DNA from: Centrapalus pauciflorus
Taxonomy: Eukaryota > Streptophyta > Magnoliopsida > Asterales > Asteraceae
DNA: 64,000 nucleotides
Assembly (NCBI GenBank): GCA_020465985.1
Contig: JAANYP010004442.1
Span: 204,217 to 268,216 of the forward strand
Reading direction: 5' to 3'
Shown here piece by piece: positions 1 to 12,900 of this stretch (its first letter is position 1; every line of letters begins with the position of its first letter). Both the position numbers and the translations under genes were made by a program. The notes under the pieces are model-generated. The model saw only the letters and a list, made by a program, of their open reading frames with translations. It did no database searches and had not been told where the DNA came from.

Positions 1-1
1 A

Positions 2-181
2 GCCATCGGGTGCGCAGTAGGTATATGCGCTATCCTATCACCCGGGTTCATGTTGGTCAAGTCAATATTATCAAGTTTATACGGCTGTCTTACCGGCCGC
101 CGCCGTGGTGGTGGTCTAAGGCACGAGCCAAGAGGAACTCAAGGTGCAGCCGGTGGCAGACCGCAAATATACTTCAGATGA
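2..181 (+). CDS. partial CDS: last exon of an unrecognised gene cut by the window edge
   Basis: A reading frame is open from base 2 to a TGA at 179..181 and encodes about 59 residues. The first ~35 residues are mostly small and hydrophobic (AIGCAVGICAILSPGFMLVK), which looks like a membrane segment. They are followed by an arginine- and glycine-rich tail ending in PQIYFR. GC content is clearly higher than in the AT-rich DNA that follows, as expected for an exon. A second frame (10..279) also starts with ATG, but its arginine/tryptophan-rich product has no protein-like pattern. I do not recognise the family; the upstream part lies outside the window. It could also be a gene fragment inside a transposon. 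Confidence 0.4.
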   Translation, partial: AIGCAVGICAILSPGFMLVKSILSSLYGCLTGRRRGGGLRHEPRGTQGAAGGRPQIYFR

Positions 182-1641
182 AGTTTGACCAACGACCGGT
201 GTGTAACGCCGTCGTTGATGCTCAGACATGCGGTTGCTCAATTTTGGACTTTTGTTTTATTAATTATATTTTGTTTTAGTTAAGTTTGATATTTTTCCAT
301 CGATATATTTACACCGTGTCAAAATAAATGTTCATCTTTATAATAGCAGTTACATCTTTGATTATAATATCTAAAATAATTAACTTTTAGAAAGTAATTA
401 ATAGAACTTGATGTCATCTAAACTGGTCGAATAATCAAATTGGTTGGTTAAATTGGTTTCTTTATGAATAATGTGTTGATTATATTTACGGTTATTTTAT
501 GGGTTAATTGTCAAAAGAGGATAACCAACTTTAGCTTTTTTCTAGTTTAAGTTACAAATAGGAAAAGGAAAAATCAAACTCTTATTTTTCATCCCAAGGT
601 AGTTAAATTGATTTGTAAATGGAAAAACATTAATTTTTGCTTTTTAATCATTTAAGTTAACTAACTTTATAATTTTTTATCGTCTAAGACTCTAAGCTAT
701 CCAAACATTTATTTTTTTTATTTATTTAAACTAATCAATTACCTTAAATGACAAAAAATAATAGTTTGAATTTTTTTTTTTCTGTTACAAACAAATCAAG
801 TTAACTTAAACAATAAAATAGGTAAAATTGATTACCTCTTTTAACAATTAAACTTTTTCTATCAGGGGTTTTGCTAACAATATAAGTTACCTTAAATAAA
901 TCTGGTTACCTATATTTTATCAAGTGAGTTGTACAACACAAAGTTTTGACATATACAATAAATTTATATAAATTAACTATCTTACCCTTACTAACACTTT
1001 CATTATCATTGCATTGTACGCCTTAAAACCAAGGATAAATATGTCTTTTTACATGAAATTGTTGTGTATGACAAATTTTTATTGGGTACAAATCATTTCC
1101 GTTGCTATAACTAAATATATAATATAGTCTAGCTATCATAGTTTGTCATGACTAAAAAAATCTGAAAATGGTCGGCTTTCTATAATAGTAAATACAACTG
1201 TTTTCAAGTTAAAAATGCAAACCTCTCCGAAAGATTGAGGTCCAAAATGCCAAGAAGTTGGGTTTGTTCGACGTACATTAATGAATAATGAGCTGAAGAT
1301 GCAAGTAAGAATCAAGTGTCACATAGTTCATGAAATACTTGAGAATAAAGTGACACCAAATTTCATGCACCCTACAAAAATACATAAATTAGAAACCAAA
1401 TATTTGCATTCTTCAAAAATATTAATATAGAAACTATATTTCGAAATCTCTTTTTTCCCTTAATGATGACTGATAGCATATGATTTGCAACCTTACAAGT
1501 GTAATTGGATCTTCATCCGCTCACGATTCTGAACTACTCTACATCCGTATGCCAAAATTTTTTTGAAGATTTCGAAAGACTGATGAATGTTATTGCCAAA
1601 TGGAATGGACCTGCTTGTGTTTACATGTATCGAGTCATTGA
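182..1641. other. AT-rich intergenic DNA
   Basis: No coding frame with protein-like composition is seen here on either strand. The left part is probably the 3' UTR and downstream flank of the partial gene at 2..181. The right end (about 1250..1641) should hold the 3' UTR of the minus-strand CSTF64 gene. Long A- and T-runs dominate. No clear transposon ends were found. Confidence 0.5.
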
Positions 1642-4600
1642 CTAAGTTGACTGTCGAAGCATCTGCTGAAGCTGAATTACTTGCTGCTGCTGTTCTGGCG
1701 GCAACGAACTTAACTGCTCTGGTGTCAGATTCAGCACTTGTTGCAATAAAGCCGATTCAACACCAGTGGGAAGCTGCAGTATCAAAGAACGATATAATTA
1801 TAGTGTTATGAACAAATCACAGAAATGAAAAGTATGCCAAGATTAAAAGAAACCCATTTTTTAAGGATTCTTTTTATTTAATTCATAAACTTACTGATGA
1901 CTTTCTCATTTTCCCAACAATATAACAACTAAATTGGTCTTTTTATGATATCTTAATAATATAGTATCCAAATTCTTTTACTTAAATATGTTTACATAAC
2001 CTTAAACAGTTGTATACTTGTGTCAAACTTAAATGCTCAAGTCATATGCTCTGCCTGTATGCTCAAGTCAAAATTAAATGATCGCTCATACACCAATTAT
2101 GTTATGATAGCAAGAAATCAATAAATACCTCATGGTTCAGCTTTTGGGAGTCTTTGGCGACTGCTTTTAACTTCTGGTTTCCAGACAGCGAAACGGCTTG
2201 AGATGACCCCAAAACAGAAGCAGATACATTTACATCGGCAGGTGTAAAAGAAGAACCCCTCCCATCCTCCAGTTTCAATAATTTTGGAGGATGACCAATT
2301 CGATCTTTGTCACCCACAAAGCTTGCATTTTCATGTAATCTTGAAGTCATGTTTGGATGATGATCAACTTTACGCTCCCAAGCAGGATTATGTGATAAAT
2401 GTTGAGGCTTCTCATGATCCCTGGTTTCATTATTTGAACCAGCAGACGCACTTGAGGAGCTAGGCTGTCAAGCAATCAATAAACTCAAAAGATCAAATTT
2501 GAAGTTTAATAAAAAATATTAGAATGCAACTTTTCCATAACATACTGCAATTGTCTTGCCTCATTTAGACAAAAGACAGTTTCATTTCAATTGTATAGTG
2601 TTTGCTGGTAATGTTCTTATCTAACCATGAAATTTCTCATCCCGGTTTCACATGGAATAAAGTCATAGGTGAACAGTTACATACTTTTTCAAAATTTACA
2701 CCTGATTTGACGTATACTTTTTAGGACACATAAAGGGATTATCACTAAATTTACAAAGCGTGTCATTATTTAGTGATGTATTTTTTCATTTATCGGTCTT
2801 TTTATTATACCGTTTAAGTCGTCGTACTTCAAAACTCATCCCATTTTGATCACTAAAAAGGAGTCAATAGAAGTCACTAAAAGGAGCCAATAAAAGTTTA
2901 AACTATAAGGTGAGGGTAAAAGTGTCAATAAAAATCAACAGTTACCGATTTGGGACGTGTTTTGAAAGTACGACCTAAATGGTACCCAAAAAAAAGGTAT
3001 AATGACTTGTAACAACTAAAAAAGTACATTACCATTTAATGATATAGACCCCTTTACAAAATGTGTTCCTTAATGATGAAGAAAAAGTCCATGATACCCC
3101 TAACTCCCCAAGTTATTAAAAAAATGACCATTATACCCTTATAAATTTAGGAAGAATGGTCATTTTTTTAATAACTTGGGGAGTTAGATTGGAAGACCAG
3201 TGTTTGCGAAATATATAAGCAGGATAGTTCCCTGAGCTAGTTAGATCAAGAGACAAGTGTTTGCAAGATATGTAAGGTTATTATCGATTTATGGTCATGT
3301 TTTGAAATAATTTACGGGTATTGTGGTATTCTTCTTTCAAAAGTGACCCAAATGGAACAAGTTTCCCTAGTTTTATAACAAGCCACCGGGCATGTAACCT
3401 AGTTAGAAAGGGCACTGGAATTCTGACCCTACCTAACAAAGGTCAGGGGTTCGAGGTGGAGTGACAAAACTGCTCCCTTGAAGCCATTGGACTCCCCAGT
3501 GTTGCCTTACCTCTAGGTCAGCTCGATATACCTCTCACATGATGGGTTTGAGACGGTCTGGTGTGGGCCGGTTGAGGTTGCCGGTACATCAACCTTTTGA
3601 ACCTACCTAGTTTTATAACAAGGTCTAGGTGTGTATGAAAAAAGGTAAAGTGACCAAGGTGAAAGAATTATGTTTCTATAATTCTATTTTATGCAATTTC
3701 ACATTTACTTTTACTTTAAATGGATGTCCTAAGTGTGATAAAAAAAACAGACGACAAACATACAACTATCTACAAGACAGATTAATTCACTATTTATATA
3801 TTGCATGATGAAAGTGTATATTTATTACCTTAACCACATTATCTTGTATTAGTGGGCGAGTCGAGATAGAAGGCTGCAAGGGAGCAACTAATGGAGCACT
3901 TTGTCTCAGATTTGCAGGCACGTTCTGTCCAGTGTACTTCAGCATAGACGAGGTTGACATCTGATTTTCGACTCGATTAGAAAGAATGACAGGTGGTTGT
4001 GGATGTAAGGATTGAAGATTTGCAACCACAGGTAGTCCTGATACTGGATGTTGCATACTCTGCAGAGCAGGAAACCGATGCTGTGGAGGAAGTATCGGTG
4101 CAGCATACTGACTTGGAACCGATGGAGCTGTATGACTGGAAGAAGATTGGCTTTGAGATTGAGGCATTAATCCAATTTGCATTTTGTTTTGAGCAAGAGG
4201 GGGCAGCCCGGAAAGTGTTTGTACTAAAGATTGTTGAGCCAGTGGACCGCCTTGAAGTGGAGGATTTGCATGTGGACCGGGAAGCTGGCGAGCATTTGGC
4301 ATCTGTAACTGCATAACATTAAGAAATTGGAATTTATTATAGAAATAATAGAAAGGTAGAGGTCCAAGGTCTCACCACCTCATGCTCGTATAAAAAATAA
4401 ACTATAATATCTAGTAGGCTAGTAGCACAAAAAGATTTTAGTAAAGGGAAATTGGAACAAGGGTTATTATGTTTATGGCAACCATCTATCAAAGATGTCT
4501 ATTTTATTCCCTCGGCATCTTTTTCTACCTAAAGCACCGACTATGATTTTTGGTCCCTAAACTCTATTTCATACATATCGAGTCCTTAAACTTTACTTTT

Positions 4601-7600
4601 AGTTCCATAGGTTGTGGTGGTTGAGGTGGGTTCGATCTGAAATATGTTTTTTGGAAAGAATAAAATTTGTCAAAGGAATTGGAGTTGGTTTGGAATATAT
4701 ATTTAATTTAACGTGAAGGAATGGAATGGAATTCAATTCCATCAACTACCCCATCGAATGACCAATTCATTCATTTGATGGAATTTTGCCATTCAAATGG
4801 TATTAAAATCCCTCACTCCCATTTTCAAACCAAAACATTGAATTGGGTCAAACGAAATCTTTGAATTCTAATTCCATCAGATTCTGACAAACCAAAGACC
4901 ACCTCATATCAGTTTTAGCTAATTTTTAATTGAACTAATGATGTGTTTAATCAACCATCTCAAATGCCCCTATAGCCCCTAATTTCGAATTAGCAAAATT
5001 AGGTAAAGTTTAGGGACTTCAACGGTACAAAAAAAGTTAGTGACTTCAGGTGGCATAGTTGAGGGACGTAGGGAGGAAAAAGTTGTAGAGGAACTAAAAT
5101 TGAGCTTTTTGATGGTTGCCAAAAAACCACCAACCTTGTAATAAATAGTAAGGTATTTTCACTGATTCCTAATTTGGTCACTGGATTTCAAGAATTGTTA
5201 ATAAAACCAATGAATTTTCCGATTTTAATTATTTACGGTTATCTTGATTCGAATCCTGCAAAATACTAATGTATCCAAATGTTTTTTAATCTAAACTTGA
5301 ATGTTTTGGCAACGTTTTCAAAAATTGATTGGGTTTGATAACAATTTCCAGTAACCAAATTAAAAAAGAGGTGAAAGTGCTCTGCTATTTATTGCAATTT
5401 GCCCTAAAGTATATACATACGGACATACCAAGTGCGGAGGAACCGACTTCAGCATTATGTGAGCCTGCAATCAAAACATAGGAGCTTGTAAAATGATGTG
5501 TAAGATTTTATCACATGTATTAGATTATTTGACAAGAACACAAGAACATATCAAGTGTTCTCTGCAGTTACTGAAAAAAGTGATTATAAGTAATTAAAAT
5601 ACACAAGTCACCAATAGCTATGGAATGAATTAATTTGGCTAATAGAAACTGTATTGAGGTGAATGGCAGCCTGATATTGGCCAAATTTGCAGGTAAGCAA
5701 AAAGAGAGCTTATTCCACTAGTATGAAACTATTGATAGACAGAAAAGCAATACTTATCTTTGCACTATGCTTATGCCAATTTTGTAGGTTAGCACAAAGA
5801 GAATTATGCCACTAGTATTGATGAACAGAAGAGCAATACTTATCTTTGCACTATGCCAGTGCCAATTTTGCAGGTTAGCCCAAAGAGAGAGTTTATGCCA
5901 CTAGTATTGATGGACAGAAAAGCAATAGTTATCTTTGCACTAGTAGTACTAACAAATTTCAAAGACAGGTTTATTAATATTCAACTAGATGAGCCTACAT
6001 GTTAGACAAATCACTTAACATTCTGAAACTCCAAATAACACAAAAGGACCGATGAAAAAATCAACTTTTTTTCAGGCGTTAACTTCAAGTGAGTAAGCAA
6101 GTCAAGCTAAGAGCCTAAGACGTGAATTACTCAAGACTAACTCAAATAAACTTCAGCAATTGACTCAAATACTCGATACAATTCAAGTTGAGCTCGAGCT
6201 ACTCGAATAGACTGTCATGTCAAGATCAAGGCATCAAGTATGATGATACTTGATCCATGAAGCTTGAAAGCCTTATCGAGTATGTTAAAGACCCTTTGTG
6301 CTTATGTGTTTACATAATTACCCTTACCATATACTAAAAACCCTAAAACAAACTTTACTTGGGATTCAAACCAGTCAAACCACAATCTCAAGCCAGGTTT
6401 GAGCCAAGCTCGAAAGCATTGATTACTTCATTGAGCTTGAGCTTGGAATTGTACAAATCAACCCGACTCCATTACACATTTAGCTGAGTTGTATTTATAA
6501 TCTTCAGAGCAACGATACAACCTTATGCCACATATCAATTACCAGGGAGAAACAATAACCTGCAAAACCGCTTTTGACAACTGTGGGTGTGCAAGTAACA
6601 GCTGGCGTGCTTGTTCCTTGTTTTGTGTCGCCATTACCTATCATCAAGATAAAATCAATAGGAGTATTTCAAGAATTCAATAAAAATATCCATAATTCCA
6701 TATTTTACCTTTAGTTCAGTCAAAACCTCAGTCAACTGGCCTTTAGGCATTTTAGCCAGATGAAGAGTCAAAGAATCGTTTCCCAGTATTGGTTGACTCG
6801 GGATACCATTTTGACTTATGTTGCTATTAGTCTGAGCACCTCCAAGAGCCCCAGCCATCACAATTGCAGCAGCCATTGCGTCTTGGAGACCAACAGCCTG
6901 GTAAAGACTAGGATCTCCTTGTATTGCAGGACCCCCAATTTGTTTTTGAGGGGCTATGTCACAAAAAATCACCAGAATTAGATTATTCAAAGGATGTTAG
7001 ATTATCTTATACTTACAGATTAATCAAGTAAACTAAACAAGTTAAAAATAAGCCCTTACCAATATTTGTAGCCAGTCCAGGTCCACCACGACCCTGAAAG
7101 AGAGACAAAGGCCAAGAAAAATTAGTGTTTTTCTACATTATCAATGTTCAAGGTTATTTAAATTGTAATACACATGATTGACATTCAAATCATTTACCTG
7201 ATCTCTGCTTCTGTCAGAATTTTTGTCATTTTCAGCAAAATCAACTCTTAACTGCCTGCCATTGATATCATAACCATGCAGATTACGCCTAGCACTTAGG
7301 GCTGTTTCTTCATCCTTGTACTCACAAAACCCATAACCTTTGGGTTTACCAGTTTCTCTATCGATGACTAATCTGGAAGAGAGGAAATCATAAGAATTCA
7401 GGTTTGTCATACAATACTCCAACATTTATCTAAACCAAATCGTAAATACATATCAATTAAAGTGAATAAAAGAAGTTTATTGTTATGCAGAACTAGCAGT
7501 GAGTAGTGTTAACTGGAAAAAATTGGCGTGCAATACTGCATGAAGCGATCAAATAGTAAATTAACAATAGAACTCACACAAGAAAGCTTCTTTGCTGAAT

Positions 7601-7938
7601 GACATACATAACAAGAAGTCTATTGAATGGAACTAACGAACCTGAATGACACAACAGGGCCAACCTCCTCACAAATTTGCACAAGCTGTTCTTCAGTTGC
7701 ATCGTATGGTATGTTTCCAACTGCAAGTAAAGAAATCATAGAAGTGTTCAGTTGATCATAAACATACAATAAACATAGACAAATTTAACTGACTTAAGAC
7801 GGTATTAAGGTTATAAATTATATACATAAATTGGTTCAATCTTAAAACCCTAGTGACGAATAATGGAAAGTGTAGATGGATAGATCGAATTGAGACTAAA
7901 AACGAACCAAAAACGCAACGATGTTGAGAATTGGCCAT
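1642..7938 (-). CDS. CSTF64: cleavage stimulation factor subunit 2 (CstF-64), complete 10-exon gene
   Basis: This is the RNA-binding subunit of the nuclear cleavage stimulation factor, which recognises GU/U-rich elements downstream of poly(A) sites. Exons on the minus strand: 7938..7908, 7720..7642, 7372..7198, 7093..7060, 6953..6709, 6637..6560, 5464..5429, 4308..3829, 2464..2129 and 1773..1642. All junctions are GT-AG and stay in frame, giving 541 aa. An N-terminal RRM begins at about residue 9 (RNP2 VFVGNI; RNP1 KGYGFCEY at about 48-55). The hinge region follows (KQIGGP, LHLAKM, MATQNKEQARQLL), which in this family binds CstF-77/symplekin. A proline/glutamine-rich low-complexity part covers exons 8-9. 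The conserved C-terminal helical domain, residues 499-541 (ESALLQQVLNLTPEQLSSL), is present, so the gene looks intact. Exons 4 and 7 are only 34 and 36 bp. The start gives MANSQHRCVFVGN, with just eight residues before RNP2. An extra small exon in the 1.1-kb intron 4309..5428 cannot be excluded. Confidence 0.93.
3383..3605 (+). mobile_element. SINE retrotransposon with 17-bp target-site duplication
   Basis: A 223-bp segment is bounded by perfect 17-bp direct repeats (CCTAGTTTTATAACAAG at 3366..3382 and 3606..3622). The head resembles a tRNA-derived pol III promoter: an A-box-like TAACCTAGTTAGAAAGG near 3394 and a B-box-like GGGGTTCGAGGTG near 3447, about 50 bp apart. No reading frame is present. 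The long exact duplication and internal promoter are typical of plant SINEs, and the exact duplication suggests a fairly recent insertion. It lies in CSTF64 intron 8 (2465..3828), antisense to the gene. Confidence 0.75.
6090..6490. repeat. interspersed CTCAAGCTCGAGC-type repeat, copy 1
   Basis: This stretch is rich in short alternating words of the kind CAAGCTCGAGC, ACTCGA and GAGCTTGAG, unlike the surrounding intron. Similar words recur around 15715..15960, 21690..22400 and 23740..24125, so this looks like an old dispersed repeat family. It lies in CSTF64 intron 6. No clear ends or target duplication were found. Confidence 0.45.
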
Positions 7939-8114
7939 CAAAATTAACAAATGAAGTTGAAGATAGTGTTCAGCTCCATCTTCTTCTTCCTCAGCATCGT
8001 AAATTCTTCAATGATTCATTCCATAAAACCATAAATATTTCTGTTTGTCCCTTTCAATTAAACCACAACTACAACTCAGAGGGCTTCGCTCGTTCCTCCG
8101 ACGGATACCTCAAG

Positions 8115-8137
8115 TAAATAAATAAATAAATAAATAA
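8115..8137. repeat. (AAAT)n microsatellite
   Basis: About five tandem AAAT units lie some 180 bp upstream of the CSTF64 start codon, near the likely 5' UTR/promoter border of that gene. Confidence 0.9.
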
Positions 8138-9803
8138 GAAATACAGATACTGGAAAATCAATGGTTTTTCTCCGCTTCTTCAATTGGGCGTATCAGATAC
8201 TATTGGAATTGCTACAAAACTGAACTTTGAACCCTAAAATCTGTATAAATGTGCCGAAAATTGGATTTAGAAAAGGAAACTAAACAATGATGATATGATT
8301 GATAGTTGCAGCAGATATCCCATAATATACAGGGTGAAATCAAAGAAATAATGTGATCCAATCGAATTCTATTATTCAGGAGGGGATCTGTTTGAGTCAA
8401 ATTAGGGCAAATCCTTGTGCGATAAGTAGCTGACGACGTATTTAATAATCAAGTATATGTGGGTTCCATTATAACCTCCGAAAGTCCGAATCAAAAACTT
8501 TGGAAACACATATCACATATGCATTATGTACCCGGTTCAAAAATGATCTGGTTACTTTCTTTTTTTTCTTTTTTATAACAAACAAACTCTTTAATATATT
8601 AATTTAATAGTATTATCACGAACTTAATCCGAATTAATTTAAATATGATTTTTAATATTTTGTTATCGCTTAACAACTATTTTATACCCAAAAAATAATA
8701 ACATTATATATACATACATTTTTCAAATCCAATAAGCCAATAAGATTCTCCATCTTTCAGTTGTTTTTTTCTTTTTCTTATTTTTAATTTAAATTTTTCA
8801 TAAGATACACTTATCTTAGTGTTATATTTTATTTAGCTTTTTATTTTAATAAATTATTGTTTAGTCTTCTTTTAACATTTATCATTACAACATTTCTATG
8901 CACACTTAAATTTATGATTTTGATTATACATATGTTTGTAGTCGTCTTTTGAAACTATTATGTTATGTTTAATTGTATGAAAAAAAATTTATTATTCAAA
9001 TGCACAATACAAAATTATAATGAAATTGTTTTATAATTAAAATGTAACTATTTAATATTTAGATATTTTTTATTAGATATTATCATTTATAACATTGAAC
9101 ATTACTATTATTACAACATTTTCTTACACACTTAAATTTATGATTTTAATTGTACGTATGTTTGGAGTTGTCTTTTAAAACTATTATGTTATATTTAATT
9201 GTATGAAAAAGACTTTATTATTCAAATGCACAATACAAAATTCTAATAGAAATGTTTTACAATTAAAATGTAACTATTTAATATTTAGATTTTTTATTAA
9301 ATATGATCATGTATAACATTGAACATTACTATTATACGTTGACAAACCTTAATCGATGTATTAGAGACAATACCGTTATAATTTTATTTGATTTGATCGT
9401 AAAATAAACAAATTAAATTGACGATTAAACTTAATAATCAATGTCAGATTTTCAAAATAGGGTTACGAATAATTGATTAATTAATTTTAGTTTCGGTTCG
9501 ATTAAATAAGACATTGTTTGTAATTTTAGCATTGCAAAATCTAATCTAAAATACCAATATTAAGAACCAACTAACAGTATCATTTGTGTACTTCGTGAAT
9601 TTATATCAGCTTTCAAATTTCACTATTCGATTCTGATCAGTTTGTTTCGTTATTTAAATTGTTTGAAAAGTTTTTTATTGATTTAACTTTATATTTATTT
9701 TTATAATTGATATTTTAAATACGACGACAACTAGTTTAACACGAGATAACTTTTTATAAATCGATATTTTTCAATAAATCTTTAAAAAGAAAACAGAACA
9801 TGT
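8138..9803. other. divergent intergenic region between CSTF64 and p23
   Basis: This AT-rich region separates the heads of two divergent genes (start codons at 7938 on minus and 9914 on plus). It should contain both promoters. Apart from the tandem duplication at 8884..9335, no gene or transposon end is seen. The 8138..8450 part is less AT-rich and may belong to the CSTF64 promoter or 5' leader. Confidence 0.5.
8884..9335. repeat. two-copy tandem duplication, period about 226 bp
   Basis: The segments 8884..9109 and 9110..9335 are diverged direct copies. Both run from ATTACAACATT through CACACTTAAATTTATGATTTT, AATGCACAATACAAAATT and TGTAACTATTTAATATTTAGA to AACATTGAACATTACTATTA. Differences are scattered substitutions and a few small indels, so the duplication is not recent. 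It sits between two divergent promoters. Confidence 0.85.
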
Positions 9804-9814
9804 GTATATATATA
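9804..9814 (+). promoter_or_regulatory. candidate TATA box of the p23 gene
   Basis: TATATATATAC lies about 100 bp upstream of the p23 start codon, followed by a GC-richer stretch with CT-rich words (TCTATCTGCTCTCCGCTC) that looks like a plant 5' leader. The spacing suits a TATA box with a leader of roughly 70 nt. The start of transcription is not directly visible. Confidence 0.5.
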
Positions 9815-9913
9815 CCTGCAGCATCGTCAACAGTCAAACAAGCGCCCAAAAGCAGCATCTAGCGTTCTAGATTCTTCTATCTGCTCTCCGCTCTTTCTCA
9901 AGGATCAACGAAG

Positions 9914-12900
9914 ATGAGGTACTCGTTGCTTTCCTGTTCTTTTGTTTCGCATAGAAATTACTATTTTTGCACTGTTTGAATGTATGTATAATTGTATATA
10001 TTCGGCGAATATTCATTCATTCACTTGTGTTTTTTATGAAGATGAAATTCCTATATAAGCTTTCGAATTGGTTTATTTGATAATAACAACTTGTTTCTGA
10101 GTTTCCATATTTATATCTGCTTGTTAGCAGGAATGCTAGGTTAAATGCTACCTAATTCTTGACGCTAGACAATCTAACGTTAGTCTGATTTTTGTCGTGT
10201 TTCATAGCCACAAATTTGTGCCGTAAGGCCCGTAACTTTAATGAGTTTTAATCTTTCAATAATTTACTTGTTATTTTAGCGTTTTATTGATGATTTTGTG
10301 CTAGATCACCTCAAGTAATTGTGCAAGTCATGGTTATGGTCATTTGTGCTTGCTAATTTCCGAACATTATTTATTTTGTTCTGTTGCTAAAGATAATGGA
10401 GGATTCTGTTTAAAATTTTATGGGTTTTCAGTTTTTGTACTGGGGTTCTACTTGATTAATATACTTGTTATGTTGTAGGCTGTAGGTTGGTACCCTGGTC
10501 CTGTACCCTCTCGATAGCTTAATTTTGGTAGCGATGTGAGTTTTATTTAAATCACTTATAGGTGAACAAGCTACACTGATTGTAAGTGATTGAAAGGACA
10601 ACGAATTACAGAACGTACTGATGAACACACACAATGGACAATTTGCATTTGATATAGAGTTTATAGGAGGTTCTATAATTACTACTATATTAGTTTAGAG
10701 CTCAAAATGTTTTTATGTTGGTTCATTTTTTTACTGTCATACTTGATTTTTCATTGCAAAATAACAGTTGCCCTGGCAGAGATGCCTAAAAGTGCCTTTT
10801 GTTTGCAAAAATGAGTGTTTTGGAACAAAATCGTGTTGGTTTGAAAAGTTATCACTCCCAATTTTTTCTTGAAGTCTTATGTAGCCTTTAAATCCTCTTG
10901 GTTTGGATAACAGTTTATCAAATATAATTTAAAGAATGTGATACATTTTCTCTCAAAGCTCAAATCGGATGGTTATTTGGGATGTTTATTTATCATCTGG
11001 TTTTGTGAAATAAAGTGCAGCCTCACACAACCACATTATGCATGATTTATTAATAATGTTACAAAAAGTATACAATCATCTTGTGTTCGTTTGACATTCA
11101 GTGTCAAAGTTGTATTTTCCATGTTCAAAATTACAATGCCTTGTACATTTGTAGTGCCAATTATTTTCCTAGTTATAACATTCTTTTTCTACTTCTTAGT
11201 GTATTGATTTTTATCAAAAATCAAAGAATATGCATATCAATTAATTGAAAAGTAGTTTGATTGACATAAAGCCTAAATATGACAACTTATAGAGAATATG
11301 GGAGTAGTTTTATCTGTCCCTTGAAGGGTTGTAAAACATTAACACCGCTCAAACTTTTATGTTGCGTGATTTATCAATTTTTCACTCTTGTTTATACTTT
11401 TTGTATTAGAGAAGAGATTCTCTCCCTCTTTTTGGTAAGTGCAACATGCTGATTACGCATCTGTTGCCTTGATGCTGTTTGTATGTCATGTCTGCTAGCC
11501 CCAACCCAATGCCAAAGCAAAATAGAATGTTTCATGAGAGAGGAAGAGGTGACACAATAAATTTTACCTTCGGTAGCTTTGCTGATTATGTGGTAATTGT
11601 ACATGCATTACATGGGACATAAATAATTTGTTTCTTTTACTGGTTTTGGTATTAGACTTGCACCTTTATATACAAATGCATCCCTTTTTTTTTTTTTTTT
11701 TTTAACTTTTGTGCACATGGACTCTCAGTATTTATGTATGGGCATCATATCCTTGCAACATGGATTTATGTATTATCGTCATTGCAAACTATCAGTTTGG
11801 TCCACAAGACATTATTGGATGGTATCATGTACTGCTATATGTTATATTTATAACTAAACTATATCACGAGGAAGTTGTTGCAATTATTATGTGGCCTAGG
11901 TAGTTAGGTGAGACGTATAACTACGCTGATTAAGCTTGTAGATGACTTGAAGCTGTTGCTATGTTTTGAGTGATAACTTTTTTGGTATTTAGATTTTAGA
12001 CTGATGGATTGTATATACGCACGCTTGCATTCCCTATCTATTAAATTAGAGCGTCAAACCCCATATTCGTGAATAGCAGTGGTATGCCTTTGTGGCTTCA
12101 CACATGCTTACAGCATGTATTTACCCATTATCATCGTTGCAAATTGTTTTTATTATTAAATATCTTGTCTTACATGACTTCTACATCTTCATTATTTAAT
12201 GGTTTTTTAGATGTTTGCTTAACGATGAGAACTTACATTACACAACATCAACAATTTGTTGATATTAAGTAGGTTGTTCATAAAACCAATTACTACAATG
12301 TCAGTAATTCTGTCTTCGATGCATCTCCCTCTGTAGTGTACGTCATTTCGATATTACTCGCCTTTACAAATTTGACCTGGTTCTCATCTGGAATGCAGCC
12401 GACATCCTACTTTAAAGTGGGCCCAGAGGGATGATTTACTTTTTATCACCATTGATCTTCCTGATGCCAAGGCGGTGAAGCTCAAACTGGAGCCAGAGGG
12501 AAAGTTTTACTTCTCTGCGACAAGTGGAGCCCACAATATACCCTATGAAATAGATATCAACCTTTATGACAAGGTGGATGTGAACGTAAGTACAATTGTA
12601 TAACAATAAACAGTAACTCTTTTAAGTAGTCCTGTAGGCCACTTATAGCGGACTGTGAGGCCCTTCATAATATTGGGAATTTCAGGAGAGCAAGGCTAGT
12701 GTTGGCTCAAGAAATATCATTTACCTTGTAAAGAAGGAAGAGGGTAAATGGTGGAGCCGACTTTTAAAGCAAGAGGGAAAAACCCCAACATTCATCAAAG
12801 TTGATTGGGACAAATGGGTAGATGAAGATGAACAGGATGAAAAAGGTTAATTACATGTTATTCTTTTGCTGCACTTACTTCTGTCCATTTTTCATTTTTC

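Noticed and set aside
10..279. 89-aa frame starting at 10
   Set aside because: Its arginine/tryptophan-rich composition is not protein-like; frame 2 at 2..181 in the same DNA looks more like a real exon.
1587..1811. 74-aa plus-strand frame
   Set aside because: It is the antisense of the last CSTF64 exon, whose minus-strand frame gives the conserved C-terminal domain.
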